Assembly (NCBI GenBank): GCA_944320775.1
Contig: CALUIV010000017.1
Coordinates: 1-61,546 of the forward strand
Direction: 5' to 3'
Origin: an uncultured Paraprevotella sp.
GTDB lineage: Bacteria > Bacteroidota > Bacteroidia > Bacteroidales > Bacteroidaceae
DNA length: 61,546 bases
Every line of letters starts with the position of its first letter. Position 1 is the stretch's first letter. Below, one piece after another: positions 19,166 to 27,995 of this stretch. Made by a program: the position numbers and the translations under genes. The notes under the pieces are model-generated. The model saw only the letters and a program-made list of their open reading frames with translations, was not told where the DNA came from and searched no databases.

Positions 19166-20611
19166 ATGGCTTACACGAACAACATCATGTACATCCGTTA
19201 CCAGTTGCTCTCACGCCTGGTCAACATGTGGAAAGAAAACGAACTGCTGGAAAAAATCGACCGGCTGCCCGTTGAATTGCATCCGCGCAACCAAAAACCC
19301 AAAGGACGCTGTTGCGTTTATAAAGAACGTGCAGTAACAAAATACAAAACCATGGCCATGATGGGCTTTGACATGGAAGACGAAACGGACGAAACAGAAC
19401 GTTTGTCGAGCTACGCCAAACGCATGATGGACCGCAACGGACTCCGTCCGGACAAAAGCATCCTGAGCGTTATGGACGAAGCCTGCTCGTCTTGCGTCAA
19501 AATCAATTACGAAGTCAGCAACCTTTGTCGGGGATGCGCTGCACAGGCCTGCTATCACAACTGCCCGAAGGATGCCATCAGCTACGACAAGGAAGGCAAA
19601 GCCATGATCGACCACGACAAGTGTATCAGTTGTGGTAAGTGTCATCAGGTATGTCCCTACCATGCCATTGTCTACATTCCGGTTCCCTGCGAAGAAGCCT
19701 GCCCGGTAAAAGCTATCTCAAAAGACGAATACGGAGTGGAACATATCGACCCGAAAAAGTGTATCTACTGTGGTAAGTGCCTGAACGCCTGTCCGTTTGG
19801 AGCTATCTTCGATGCCTCCTGCGTATTCGACGTGCTGAAGGAGATGAAGAAAAAAGAAAAGAAAGTTGTTGCCATGGTGGCCCCGTCTATTTTAGCCCAG
19901 TTCAAGCAACCTATCGAGAAAGTGCTCGGCGCATTCAAGGCTATCGGATTCGACGATGTGCTGGAAGTAGCCTACGGAGCGGAAGAAACCATTCGCCGCG
20001 AAGCAGCCGAATTCAAGGAAAAAATGGAGGAAGGCGCTCCGTTCATGACCACCAGCTGTTGTTCGGCCTACGTTCAGCTGGTCAAGAAACATATTCCGGA
20101 ACTGCTGCCTTATGTTTCGACAACCGGTTCGCCGATGCACTACATCGCCGAATATGCCCGCAAGAAATATCCCGACGGCATTAACGTGTTCATCGCCCCA
20201 TGTGCCTCAAAACGCGCCGAGGGTAACGAGAACCCGAACGTAGATTTCGTCTGGACATTCCGCGAGGTAGAAGCCGTGCTGGAAGGTATGGGCATCAACA
20301 TTGACGATTGCGAACCCTTCACTCCGGAAGAACATGCCGGACACGATGCACACGGATTTGCCAAGACGGGCGGCGTGTTTACAGCCGTCAAGAACATGAT
20401 CGGCGATCCGGAAATGCAAGGCACCATCATTGCCAACCTGGACAAGAAGAGCATCGCCCAATTGAAGGCTTATGCCAAAACCGGCAAATGCCCGACGAAG
20501 ATGATCGAAGTCATGGCCTGCCCGGGTGGCTGCATCAGCGGACCTTGCGCCTGCAACGAAGGCATGCCGGCTATCCGCCAGTTTGATGCGGAATTGAAGA
20601 AGAAGGAATAA
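19166..20611 (+). CDS. Monomeric [FeFe]-hydrogenase, probably group B
   Basis: 481 residues. It catalyses reversible proton reduction to H2, probably disposing of ferredoxin electrons during fermentation. Two classical [4Fe-4S] motifs are present (CISCGKCHQVCP from Cys153; CIYCGKCLNACP from Cys199), plus further Cys-rich segments at 107-133 and 175-179. The H-cluster motifs follow: TSCCSAY (Cys298 and the likely proton-relay Cys299), APCASK (Cys346) and ACPGGC (Cys452, Cys456). The usual Pro after TSCC is Ser300 and the usual Trp is Tyr302, unlike group A enzymes. The layout fits the monomeric group B type. The maturases hydEGF lie 4.8 kb away beyond susCD. No NADH-binding partner subunit is adjacent. 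Confidence 0.93.
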   Translation: MAYTNNIMYIRYQLLSRLVNMWKENELLEKIDRLPVELHPRNQKPKGRCCVYKERAVTKYKTMAMMGFDMEDETDETERLSSYAKRMMDRNGLRPDKSILSVMDEACSSCVKINYEVSNLCRGCAAQACYHNCPKDAISYDKEGKAMIDHDKCISCGKCHQVCPYHAIVYIPVPCEEACPVKAISKDEYGVEHIDPKKCIYCGKCLNACPFGAIFDASCVFDVLKEMKKKEKKVVAMVAPSILAQFKQPIEKVLGAFKAIGFDDVLEVAYGAEETIRREAAEFKEKMEEGAPFMTTSCCSAYVQLVKKHIPELLPYVSTTGSPMHYIAEYARKKYPDGINVFIAPCASKRAEGNENPNVDFVWTFREVEAVLEGMGINIDDCEPFTPEEHAGHDAHGFAKTGGVFTAVKNMIGDPEMQGTIIANLDKKSIAQLKAYAKTGKCPTKMIEVMACPGGCISGPCACNEGMPAIRQFDAELKKKE

Positions 20612-20706
20612 GAAACGTAATTCTTTTAATTCCCAAACAATAAATTAAATTCAGTATGAACGAAGAACATGTCTTAAGAAGAAATTAAAACATGCTCATT
20701 ATAAAT

Positions 20707-20756
20707 GACAAGAGCCATATCTTATTCCGAAATGGAATTCTGATATGGCTCTTGTT
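20707..20756. terminator. Bidirectional terminator between hydrogenase and patatin genes
   Basis: GACAAGAGCCATATC (20707-20721) pairs perfectly with GATATGGCTCTTGTT (20742-20756), one G-T pair aside. A small inner ATTCC/GGAAT stem lies in the loop. It sits between two convergent genes. Confidence 0.7.
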
Positions 20757-20778
20757 ATCTGAATATATATTCCGTTTC

Positions 20779-21609
20779 TTAAACACCCAACTCCAACTTA
20801 TCTTCCTTAATCTTATCCTTATTTGCTTCCAACATACGACACATCTGTTCATAACCGATGTCATAAATCTCCTTGGCACGTTTCAGCTCAAATGTCTTAT
20901 AACGCAACACGGCATCAGTTTCTAACAAGAGATCACACAAAGCACGGTCATAGACTGCATTCGCCTTAAACACATACTGATAAGACTTGGCTGCAACATA
21001 GAGCATATTATCCTCGTACTGATCAACCAGTTGCGGACTGACATTAATCCCAATTACCCGTTCGCACAATGGCCGGATAGGAGAAACCGGAAAGTTCTTG
21101 AACAGACCGCCATCCACATAATGAACTCCATCGACCAGCAAGGGGCGAAATACAATCGGTAAAGTACACGAAGCCATTACCCGAGGGACAAGTTCCCCCT
21201 CTGTAAAAACCGTACAGGCTCCATGATCAAAATCAGTAGCTACAATATGAAGCGGGATTTTCAAATCCTCGATTCTTTCAGCGTGCAAATGTTCTTGTAA
21301 AAAAGCGACAAAACCATCGTAACGCAAAAAAGACTCTTTTGGAAAAGTAAATCCCAAAAAATCGCGCGCCTCATGCTTCAAGAACAAATTAAGCGTCTCC
21401 ATAGGTGTATAGCCAGAAGCATAAAATGCAGCCACGACCGCCCCGGCACTAGTACCAGAAATTACATCCGGACGGATTCCCCACTCATCAAGCGCTTGTA
21501 TAGCCCCCAAATGAGCAAATCCTTTCGATCCGCCTCCACTTAAAGCCAGCCCCAAGCGATATGTTTTTTGGGTTTCCGGCTCCATTCTCATTGTCTGCTG
21601 AAGTTCCAT
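20779..21609 (-). CDS. Patatin-like phospholipase / NTE-type serine hydrolase
   Basis: 276 residues. Patatin-fold lipid acyl hydrolase with a Ser-Asp dyad: oxyanion-hole motif GGGSKG (25-30), nucleophile elbow GTSAG (Ser54) and the DGG motif (Asp166). There is no signal peptide, so the protein is cytosolic or peripheral to the inner membrane. It resembles the small RssA/YchK-type bacterial patatins. The physiological lipid substrate is unknown. In-frame Met codons at residues 7 and 9 are alternative starts. It is convergent with the hydrogenase across the terminator at 20707-20756. Confidence 0.92.
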   Translation of the reverse strand: MELQQTMRMEPETQKTYRLGLALSGGGSKGFAHLGAIQALDEWGIRPDVISGTSAGAVVAAFYASGYTPMETLNLFLKHEARDFLGFTFPKESFLRYDGFVAFLQEHLHAERIEDLKIPLHIVATDFDHGACTVFTEGELVPRVMASCTLPIVFRPLLVDGVHYVDGGLFKNFPVSPIRPLCERVIGINVSPQLVDQYEDNMLYVAAKSYQYVFKANAVYDRALCDLLLETDAVLRYKTFELKRAKEIYDIGYEQMCRMLEANKDKIKEDKLELGV

Positions 21610-21697
21610 ACTGAAATGATTCTAATAATTATTCCAACCAACTCAATCAAGCTAAAATAGTTACAAAGAAAAATAATCCAAACAGAATAACATAAAT

Positions 21698-22447
21698 TTA
21701 AATTTTCTGTGCAATATAAAAACCATAACTATAATAGTTCTTATATTTTTTGTAGAAATCAAATTCTTTCCGATCCGTTTCAACAATATGATGTGCCATA
21801 GCGTGATGACCGAATCGCTTTAGAAAAGCAGAATGAGCATCCATTAGCGGTTCGTAATAATTCGCAATCCAACACACATCGGACAGGATAAAATGTCCTA
21901 AAACCTTGTATCCGGCCTCTTCCAGAATCTGAATTTTCTCCGAAATCGTATTCATTTCCGAATATTCACCTGTCCAAAATTCCTCTAATTCGGCCGGACG
22001 TTCTTTCGTCGTCCAGGATAATTCAGAAACAGCCAAAATGCCTCCCGTTTTCAGAAAATCCTTCCAATAATTGATTCCTTGGCGAAAACCGATGTTATAG
22101 ACCGCTCCTTCCGACCAGATAATATCGAACGTTCCATTTTGAAACGGCAAGTCATCCATGGATGCAACGAGCGGTCTGACAGACGCAAGAGTCTGTTCTT
22201 TCGCAATATTCTTCTTTAATCTTTCAAGAAAATCTTCAAAGAGATCCACCGCAACAATATCCCCTTTCAAGGTTTTAGCCAACGTTATCGTCTGTGCTCC
22301 TGTTCCACAACCGATATCTGCTATTTTATAAGACATCTCCGGATTTATTCCTGCCAAAGTCAAAACCAGCCTGGTAGTGTCCTCACTGCCTGGTCCCTGA
22401 CGCTGATTGTTGCGATGCAATTGCATCATCAGTTCCATTTCATTCAT
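21698..22447 (-). CDS. Class I SAM-dependent methyltransferase
   Basis: 249 residues. The SAM-binding motif I is IADIGCGTGAQT, followed by the acidic end of strand 2 (IVAVDLFEDF) and motif IV-like IIWSEGAVYNIGF. It resembles small-molecule methyltransferases of the Methyltransf_11/25 type. The substrate is not apparent. It is divergently transcribed from the HdeD-like gene, and a -7 element on the minus strand (TATCTTTG, 22477-22470) lies 22 nt before its start. Confidence 0.88.
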   Translation of the reverse strand: MNEMELMMQLHRNNQRQGPGSEDTTRLVLTLAGINPEMSYKIADIGCGTGAQTITLAKTLKGDIVAVDLFEDFLERLKKNIAKEQTLASVRPLVASMDDLPFQNGTFDIIWSEGAVYNIGFRQGINYWKDFLKTGGILAVSELSWTTKERPAELEEFWTGEYSEMNTISEKIQILEEAGYKVLGHFILSDVCWIANYYEPLMDAHSAFLKRFGHHAMAHHIVETDRKEFDFYKKYKNYYSYGFYIAQKI

Positions 22448-22460
22448 ACCCGCTCTATTT

Positions 22461-22478
22461 TTATCTTTGCAAAGATAA
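22461..22478. promoter_or_regulatory. 18-bp palindrome formed by two back-to-back -7 elements
   Basis: TTATCTTTG and CAAAGATAA abut without a spacer. Each half contains TATCTTTG, a consensus -7 box, one per strand (plus 22462-22469, minus 22477-22470). The minus-strand copy is well placed for the methyltransferase. The plus-strand copy points into the 247-nt divergent region. Confidence 0.5.
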
Positions 22479-22549
22479 TATTTTAGAAGAAACCGGCAAG
22501 TTTACAATTTACATAACGTTCCAAAAAATCACCCTGAGAATATTTCAAC

Positions 22550-22589
22550 GAGTTGGGCATTTCGCTAAAATGAGTTGCCCAACTCATTT
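22550..22589. promoter_or_regulatory. Operator-like palindrome in a divergent intergenic region
   Basis: AAATGAGTTG (22568-22577), CC, CAACTCATTT (22580-22589) is a perfect 22-bp inverted repeat. A third related half-site, GAGTTGGGCA (22550-22559), also pairs with TGCCCAACTC (22576-22585). There is no T-tract, so it does not look like a terminator. It lies about 75 bp from each of the two divergent -7 elements (22470-22477 minus; 22667-22674 plus), as expected for a shared regulator-binding site. Confidence 0.45.
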
Positions 22590-22666
22590 CAATGAGATGC
22601 TGATGTAAAAATGCTCCATTCATCAAATATTTAACCCAAAGAAGCGATATATTCAAATTATATGCT

Positions 22667-22674
22667 TATTTTTG
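22667..22674 (+). promoter_or_regulatory. -7 promoter element of the HdeD-like gene
   Basis: TATTTTTG matches TAnnTTTG and sits 34 nt before the ATG at 22709. It overlaps upstream in-frame codons, which rules out an earlier start. Confidence 0.5.
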
Positions 22675-22708
22675 CTTGTATAGCATTTTACATCAAAAAA
22701 ATATTCCT

Positions 22709-23263
22709 ATGAAACTCATCAACAGTTACATTTTCAGAGCTATCTGTGCCATTCTTGTCGGTTTCATGCTGATTGCCAATCCTGAAAGAATGACTGCTTT
22801 CCTAGTACAGATTATCGGCGGGCTGTTTGCCCTGTCGGGATTATTCTCCCTCCTCAACTACTTCATGGCCTTACGCGACAAGTCTTTGCCAGTACGCCCC
22901 GTATTCCCGATCATCGGATTGGGTAGTCTGCTTTTCGGCATTTTTTTGGCAGTATTCCCAGCTTTGTTCATTACCTATCTGATGTACGTATTAGGTGGAC
23001 TACTGCTGATAGCCGGAGTCAATCAAATTGCCACAATGGCTAAATTCCAAAAGTATGTATACAATCCATGGTGGTACTACATTATTCCGACTTGTATTGC
23101 TCTGTCGGGTGTATTCATTCTATTCAACCCCCTGGAATCAGCTTCTGTCCCATTCATCATTTTAGGAGCTACTTCCCTGGTATACGGACTAGCCGAATTC
23201 ATTAACGGCATCCGTTTACATCGCATGCAACGTAATATGTCGCGTATGGAAGGAAACCGTTAA
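22709..23263 (+). CDS. HdeD/DUF308 family integral membrane protein
   Basis: 184 residues from the ATG at 22709. Six hydrophobic segments are arranged as three helical hairpins, with glycine-rich repeats (VGFMLIANPERM, LFGIFLAVFPALFI, LSGVFILFNPLES) typical of the DUF308 repeat. The E. coli member HdeD is linked to acid stress; the biochemical role of the family is not established. The gene is monocistronic, with its own -7 element upstream and a strong terminator 43 nt downstream. The palindrome at 22568-22589 suggests regulated expression. Confidence 0.85.
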   Translation: MKLINSYIFRAICAILVGFMLIANPERMTAFLVQIIGGLFALSGLFSLLNYFMALRDKSLPVRPVFPIIGLGSLLFGIFLAVFPALFITYLMYVLGGLLLIAGVNQIATMAKFQKYVYNPWWYYIIPTCIALSGVFILFNPLESASVPFIILGATSLVYGLAEFINGIRLHRMQRNMSRMEGNR

Positions 23264-23305
23264 TACCTTCCAAAAAGGTAAAAGGAAGTGATATATCTAT
23301 AACCC

Positions 23306-23361
23306 AAAAAGAAATCCTGCCGAGAATTTCTGAAAAAGACTTCTTGGCAGGATTTCTTTTT
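23306..23361. terminator. Bidirectional intrinsic terminator
   Basis: AAAAAGAAATCCTGCC (23306-23321) pairs perfectly over 16 bp with GGCAGGATTTCTTTTT (23346-23361). A/T tracts on both sides serve the convergent HdeD-like and thioredoxin genes. Confidence 0.85.
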
Positions 23362-23422
23362 AAATTTGTTTCAAATTTCAGCCTGTTCCGAACCAAAATT
23401 ATTCAAAACAGGGAATTCCGAA

Positions 23423-24574
23423 TTACTTGAACAGTTCGTCCAATTTTTCATATAATGCCGGTGATTCACCAACAAATACATCAACAATCTTTCCATCCGG
23501 ATCAATCAGCACTTTAGTAGGATAACCGGAAATGGCATAAACATTTGTGATTTCTGTTCCATCACCATTAAACAGATTTGTCCAAGGCAATTCGTGTTCA
23601 GCAACACCAGCACGCCATTTTTCTTCCGTATCACCACAGCATACGCCAACAATTTCCATACGATCCTTATACTTGGCATAATATTTCTTCATATCAGGTA
23701 TACCCTTGATACACCAGCCACACCAGGTTCCCCAAAAATCAAGCACCATATATTTGCCTTTAAATGAAGCTAACGTCATTTCCTGTCCGTCCAAATTCTT
23801 CAATTTAAAATCAGGAGCCGGTTTTCCGGGCTTAATGTTTTCACGTGCCTGTTCTTTAATCAAAGCATTCTGATAACCTTGTTCAGCCTTGGCAATTGCC
23901 TTACCCAAAGCTCCATTTTTCACCTCGTCGCTCAATGCCTGAATAGCTTCAACACCTTCTTTCGGCGACATACGCAATGTAAAATATCCGGAAACAATAC
24001 TGTTCGGATCTGCCTTTACACTATTAAGACGCACTTGTGTCTCTTGTTCACTCTGCTCGCGCAACAAGGCCATCAACGAATCGGCTACAGTCTGATCCGG
24101 TGCCTGTCCGTTCTGATATAATCCCTGATATTCCTTAATGATTTCTTTCTGACGATCAACAATACTCTGCCATTCGGTCTGTTTGGCAAGTCCATCATAA
24201 AGCGCTGTTCCGGTCACTTCATAATCATCGATTGTTCCAGTCAGAACCATGCGGTCGCCCGGAAGGAAATAGGCAGGTCCATTACTAGACATTTTCATTG
24301 CCGGCATCATGCCGTTGACCGGACGGAGCAACGGAATAATCTGAACGCCAAGCAAAGTTGTATCGGCCAGCTTCGTTTCAAAATGTGTTCCGGTCATTGG
24401 AACCGTATCTACATAAAGCATACGCGGAACACTCATGTCATAAACACAGACCAACAATGTGTCGCTGTCAACACCTTCAATTTCGCCTGACAAATTCGTC
24501 TGATTGCCCGAACCGCAAGCTCCTGCCAACAAGCCTGCACCCAAAAGGCAGGCTGCCATTGAAATCTTTTTCAT
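23423..24574 (-). CDS. Lipoprotein thiol:disulfide oxidoreductase, TlpA/ResA-like with N-terminal DUF4369-type domain
   Basis: 383 residues. The lipobox LAGAC gives acylated Cys20. Residues about 25-130 resemble the DUF4369 beta domain common in Bacteroidetes (LSGEIEGVDSDTLLVCVYD, YFLPGDRMVLTGTID). The C-terminal thioredoxin fold has WGTWCGWC (Cys285, Cys288) and the cis-Pro loop GYPT (about 351-354). Such proteins keep periplasmic thiols reduced or take part in cytochrome and envelope protein maturation. It begins 36 nt after the GH97 gene on the same strand, probably as one operon. The partner protein is unknown. Confidence 0.92.
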   Translation of the reverse strand: MKKISMAACLLGAGLLAGACGSGNQTNLSGEIEGVDSDTLLVCVYDMSVPRMLYVDTVPMTGTHFETKLADTTLLGVQIIPLLRPVNGMMPAMKMSSNGPAYFLPGDRMVLTGTIDDYEVTGTALYDGLAKQTEWQSIVDRQKEIIKEYQGLYQNGQAPDQTVADSLMALLREQSEQETQVRLNSVKADPNSIVSGYFTLRMSPKEGVEAIQALSDEVKNGALGKAIAKAEQGYQNALIKEQARENIKPGKPAPDFKLKNLDGQEMTLASFKGKYMVLDFWGTWCGWCIKGIPDMKKYYAKYKDRMEIVGVCCGDTEEKWRAGVAEHELPWTNLFNGDGTEITNVYAISGYPTKVLIDPDGKIVDVFVGESPALYEKLDELFK

Positions 24575-24610
24575 TTTTTTCGTTCTTATTTTATATGTTA
24601 AACATAACTT

Positions 24611-26608
24611 TTATTTCTTACGCACAATAGCAGCACAACCGCCACCCGGCTGCAAACGCACTTTAAGCTGTTTGTCGGCTACCAACGGCATAACTTCACG
24701 ACGATAATCTGTTCCGATACGGTCAGCATTTATTCCGTCGGCAAACAGTTCTACTTCATAATTACCTTCGGGCAGGAATGAAAGATCGAACGTCACGTCG
24801 CGTCCCGTCCAATTGGTCAGTGCACCAAGATACCAGGTATCACCTTTGCGACGTGCCATACATATATATTCACCCACCTGACCGTCAAGTCCACGGGTCT
24901 CATCCCAAACAACAGGAATAGCACTGATAAATTCCGTACACTCCTGTTCGCGCATATATTTCGAAGGAGAATCGCAAAGCATATTTAATGGCGAATCATA
25001 GACCACATACATACCCAACTGATGACAACGAGTACCATAACTCATCGGTTCAGAATAGGCAGTTGCAAAATTCCGGCGCGCTCCGTTACGCATAGCACCC
25101 TGAGTGTAGTCCATTTGACCGGCAAACTGACGAATAAACGGAATTTCCACATCATATTGTATCTGATTGGCATCATCACTCCATTTCATCTGTTCCAAAC
25201 CGTTGACTCCTTCATAGTTCAGCACGTTTGGCCAGGTAGCACTCATACCGGTCGGTTTATAAGCTCCGTGAAAATCCACCAACATGTGATGACGGGCACA
25301 AAGAGCAGCAGCCTCATTATAGAAACGGACCATATCCTGATCATCTCGATTCATAAAATCAATCTTGAACCCCTTGACACCCATGTCTGCATAATGTTTT
25401 ACCACTCGTTCCATATCACGATGGAAAGCCCAGTAACCAGCCCAGAGAATGATACCCACCTGGTGTTCACGTCCATAAGCAACAAGTTCTTTCAAATCAA
25501 TTTCCGGTACGACCTGCATCAGATCAGCTTTGAGATTTACACTCCAACCTTCGTCAAGAATAACATACTCAATTCCATGACGAGAGGCAAAATCAATATA
25601 ATATTTATAAGTTTCATTATTTATTCCGGCACGGAAATTCACCTGTTCCAGATTCCAGTCGTTCCACCATTCCCAGGCTACCTTTCCAGGCTTGATCCAA
25701 GACGGATCCGTAATCTGCGAAGATGGATTCAAACGATAGACCAAATCACTGGCTGCCAGATCGGCGTCGTTACGACTAATGCCAAATACACGCCAAGGCA
25801 ATTCCTGCTGCGGATTACGGGCAATAAAGTTTTCACGTTCGGTTACGAGCATTTCCAGCTGATTATGCCCACCCTGCTTCACTTGTTTTGGCAATGGAGC
25901 GAAATGCGTCTTCAGTACAGGATTCTTGCCATCGCCCACCAGGAACATACCCGGATAATTTCGCAAGTCCGCCTCCGTAATACAAACTTTCCAAGTATCA
26001 CCATCAACCAATATCGGCACAAATCCTAAACGCCCGGGATCTTGCTCTGACAGCTTTTTGTACGTATAATATTTTTCAAAAGAATTACGATACTGCGATT
26101 CATAGTCACCAGACTTGCCGGCATTCGCATAAGGAACATAAGCCGGATAGTCGGCCGCAAAACGGAACTCCCCCTGCTCCTGAAGCACCAGACAAACAGC
26201 ATCAGGCAATACGAAACGGTAAGCTACACCATCATCATAAGCACGCAGAATCAAGGCACCCTGCTTCGATTCCAAACGCAATTCATTATAATGATCGCGT
26301 ACACTACTACGTTTATAATGTGAAACTTGTCTAGTTTCATCTACCAGTTTCCGCCGTACGCGCTTGGCTTTACTCCCCGCTCCCCAATAAGTCATAGTCT
26401 TGCCATCGTGTTCTACGGTCAAAGACACTGGGGAAGAAGCCAAAATTTGTTCTCCTTTCGAATGAATAGACAAATACGTACCTTCTTTATTCAAATCAAT
26501 TGTAGCTGTTAATAAACGATCCGGCGAGGTTACCTCATAAACTTTTGCCCAAGCAGGTAAACTGCAAACCGAAAGCATCATAATTAAATAACTTCTGAAT
26601 TTTTTCAT
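24611..26608 (-). CDS. GH97 glycosidase, probably a retaining alpha-galactosidase type
   Basis: 665 residues from the ATG at 26608 (signal peptide MKKFRSYLIMMLSVCSLPAWA), so periplasmic. GH97 features include WEWWNDWN, EYVILDEGWS, GVKGFKIDFM, DFHGAYKPTG and NYEGVNGLE. Asp417 and Glu472 are 55 residues apart, the same spacing as the catalytic Asp and Glu that I recall for the retaining GH97 alpha-galactosidase of B. thetaiotaomicron (about 662 residues). Inverting SusB-type alpha-glucosidases are longer and use Glu bases. The family is certain; the retaining alpha-galactosidase reading is inference. A minus-strand -7 element TACCTTTG lies at 26646-26639. The thioredoxin lipoprotein follows. 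Confidence 0.92.
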   Translation of the reverse strand: MKKFRSYLIMMLSVCSLPAWAKVYEVTSPDRLLTATIDLNKEGTYLSIHSKGEQILASSPVSLTVEHDGKTMTYWGAGSKAKRVRRKLVDETRQVSHYKRSSVRDHYNELRLESKQGALILRAYDDGVAYRFVLPDAVCLVLQEQGEFRFAADYPAYVPYANAGKSGDYESQYRNSFEKYYTYKKLSEQDPGRLGFVPILVDGDTWKVCITEADLRNYPGMFLVGDGKNPVLKTHFAPLPKQVKQGGHNQLEMLVTERENFIARNPQQELPWRVFGISRNDADLAASDLVYRLNPSSQITDPSWIKPGKVAWEWWNDWNLEQVNFRAGINNETYKYYIDFASRHGIEYVILDEGWSVNLKADLMQVVPEIDLKELVAYGREHQVGIILWAGYWAFHRDMERVVKHYADMGVKGFKIDFMNRDDQDMVRFYNEAAALCARHHMLVDFHGAYKPTGMSATWPNVLNYEGVNGLEQMKWSDDANQIQYDVEIPFIRQFAGQMDYTQGAMRNGARRNFATAYSEPMSYGTRCHQLGMYVVYDSPLNMLCDSPSKYMREQECTEFISAIPVVWDETRGLDGQVGEYICMARRKGDTWYLGALTNWTGRDVTFDLSFLPEGNYEVELFADGINADRIGTDYRREVMPLVADKQLKVRLQPGGGCAAIVRKK

Positions 26609-26638
26609 GGTATTTTTCTGATTAAGTGAATTTTCGTC

Positions 26639-26646
26639 CAAAGGTA
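26639..26646 (-). promoter_or_regulatory. -7 promoter element of the GH97 gene
   Basis: TACCTTTG on the minus strand, 30 nt before the ATG at 26608; no clear -33 element. It excludes the upstream in-frame Met as the start. Confidence 0.45.
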
Positions 26647-26746
26647 TGGAAAACCGAAGATTTTCACCTAATTTAGCGGGCAAAATAGCTTATAAAATAT
26701 TAATAAATGGAAAATAGATATTTTTATCTTGATTAATCTGACAAAT

Positions 26747-27982
26747 ATGAAAAGAGAAAATACCGAATTAATGCTAATCCGCGTCACTGGCGAAGACCGC
26801 CCGGGACTGATAGCGTCCATAACGGCAACCCTGGCCAAATACGACATCACAATTCTCGACATCGGGTTAGATGATATTCACAATACCCTATCGTTCGGTA
26901 TTCTGATACGTACTTCCAATGAGAATGTTGGACGTGTCATGAAAGATTTACTCTACAAAACGACTTCAATGGGCAATATCCTGCGTTTTTATCCGATTTC
27001 TAAAGAAGATTATGAACAATGGGTCAGTATGCAGGGCAAAAACCGTTACATCCTAACCCTACTCGGCCGGAAACTGACAGCCCGACAGATATCAGCAACG
27101 ACCCACATTCTATCGCAACAGAATCTGAACATCGACGGAATCAGACGGCTCACGGGACGAATCCCACTTGATGAAGAAAAAGCAAACATACGGGCTTGCA
27201 TTGAATTTTCTGTACGCGGTACACCAAAAGACATAGACCTGATGCAGGCTCAACTTTTCAAAATAGCCCGGGAACAGGAAGTTGACTATTCTTTCCAACA
27301 GGATAATATGTATCGGCGTATGCGACGGCTGATCTGTTTCGATATGGATTCAACCCTGATTCAGACAGAAGTAATTGACGAACTGGCCATGCGGGCCGGT
27401 GTGGGCGATCAGGTGAAAAGCATTACCGAACAGGCCATGCGGGGCGAAATCGATTTCCGGGAAAGTTTCCGTAAACGGGTGGCCTTACTCAAAGGGCTCG
27501 ACGAATCCGTCATGCAGGATATTGCCGAGCATCTGCCGATGACTGAGGGAGTGGATCGCCTGATGTTTGTACTGAAAAAATACGGTTATAAAATCGCCAT
27601 TCTGTCGGGCGGATTTACCTACTTCGGAAACTATCTGAAGGAGCGGTTCGGATTGGATTACGTCTATGCCAACGAACTGGAAATCAAAAATGGAAAACTT
27701 ACGGGAAATTATGTGGGCGAAATCGTCGACGGTCCCCGTAAAGCAGCATTGCTTCGCCAGATTGCCACCAATGAGCAGGTTGATATCGCACAAACCATTG
27801 CCGTAGGCGACGGAGCTAACGACTTGCCGATGCTGGCTACAGCAGGCTTAGGCATTGCTTTCCATGCTAAACCTAAAGTGACCGCCAACGCACAGCAGGC
27901 AATCAACACAATCGGACTCGACGGAGTGCTCTACTTTTTGGGATTCAAAGATTCACAATTGGAAGAACAGGGTAAATTATAA
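26747..27982 (+). CDS. serB: Phosphoserine phosphatase SerB with N-terminal ACT domains
   Basis: 411 residues from the ATG at 26747; the longer frame would need a TTG codon. SerB removes phosphate from L-phosphoserine in the last step of serine synthesis. Residues about 10-190 form two ACT-like regulatory domains (RVTGEDRPGLIASITATLAK; LTLLGRKLTARQIS). The HAD catalytic core has FDMDST (Asp199, Asp201), LSGGFTYF and the VGDGANDLPML motif. The ACT domains suggest feedback sensing of serine. It heads a plus-strand run with a histidine phosphatase (13 nt on) and glycerate kinase, which points to three-carbon phospho-acid metabolism. Confidence 0.95.
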   Translation: MKRENTELMLIRVTGEDRPGLIASITATLAKYDITILDIGLDDIHNTLSFGILIRTSNENVGRVMKDLLYKTTSMGNILRFYPISKEDYEQWVSMQGKNRYILTLLGRKLTARQISATTHILSQQNLNIDGIRRLTGRIPLDEEKANIRACIEFSVRGTPKDIDLMQAQLFKIAREQEVDYSFQQDNMYRRMRRLICFDMDSTLIQTEVIDELAMRAGVGDQVKSITEQAMRGEIDFRESFRKRVALLKGLDESVMQDIAEHLPMTEGVDRLMFVLKKYGYKIAILSGGFTYFGNYLKERFGLDYVYANELEIKNGKLTGNYVGEIVDGPRKAALLRQIATNEQVDIAQTIAVGDGANDLPMLATAGLGIAFHAKPKVTANAQQAINTIGLDGVLYFLGFKDSQLEEQGKL

Positions 27983-27995
27983 AAAACACATCAAT

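Noticed and set aside
22676-22708. Earlier TTG start for the HdeD-like gene
   Set aside because: It abuts the -7 promoter element; a transcript from there would begin after it.
25022-26029. 335-codon open frame on the plus strand
   Set aside because: Lies wholly antisense to the GH97 gene, has no recognisable domain and its composition reflects the opposite strand.
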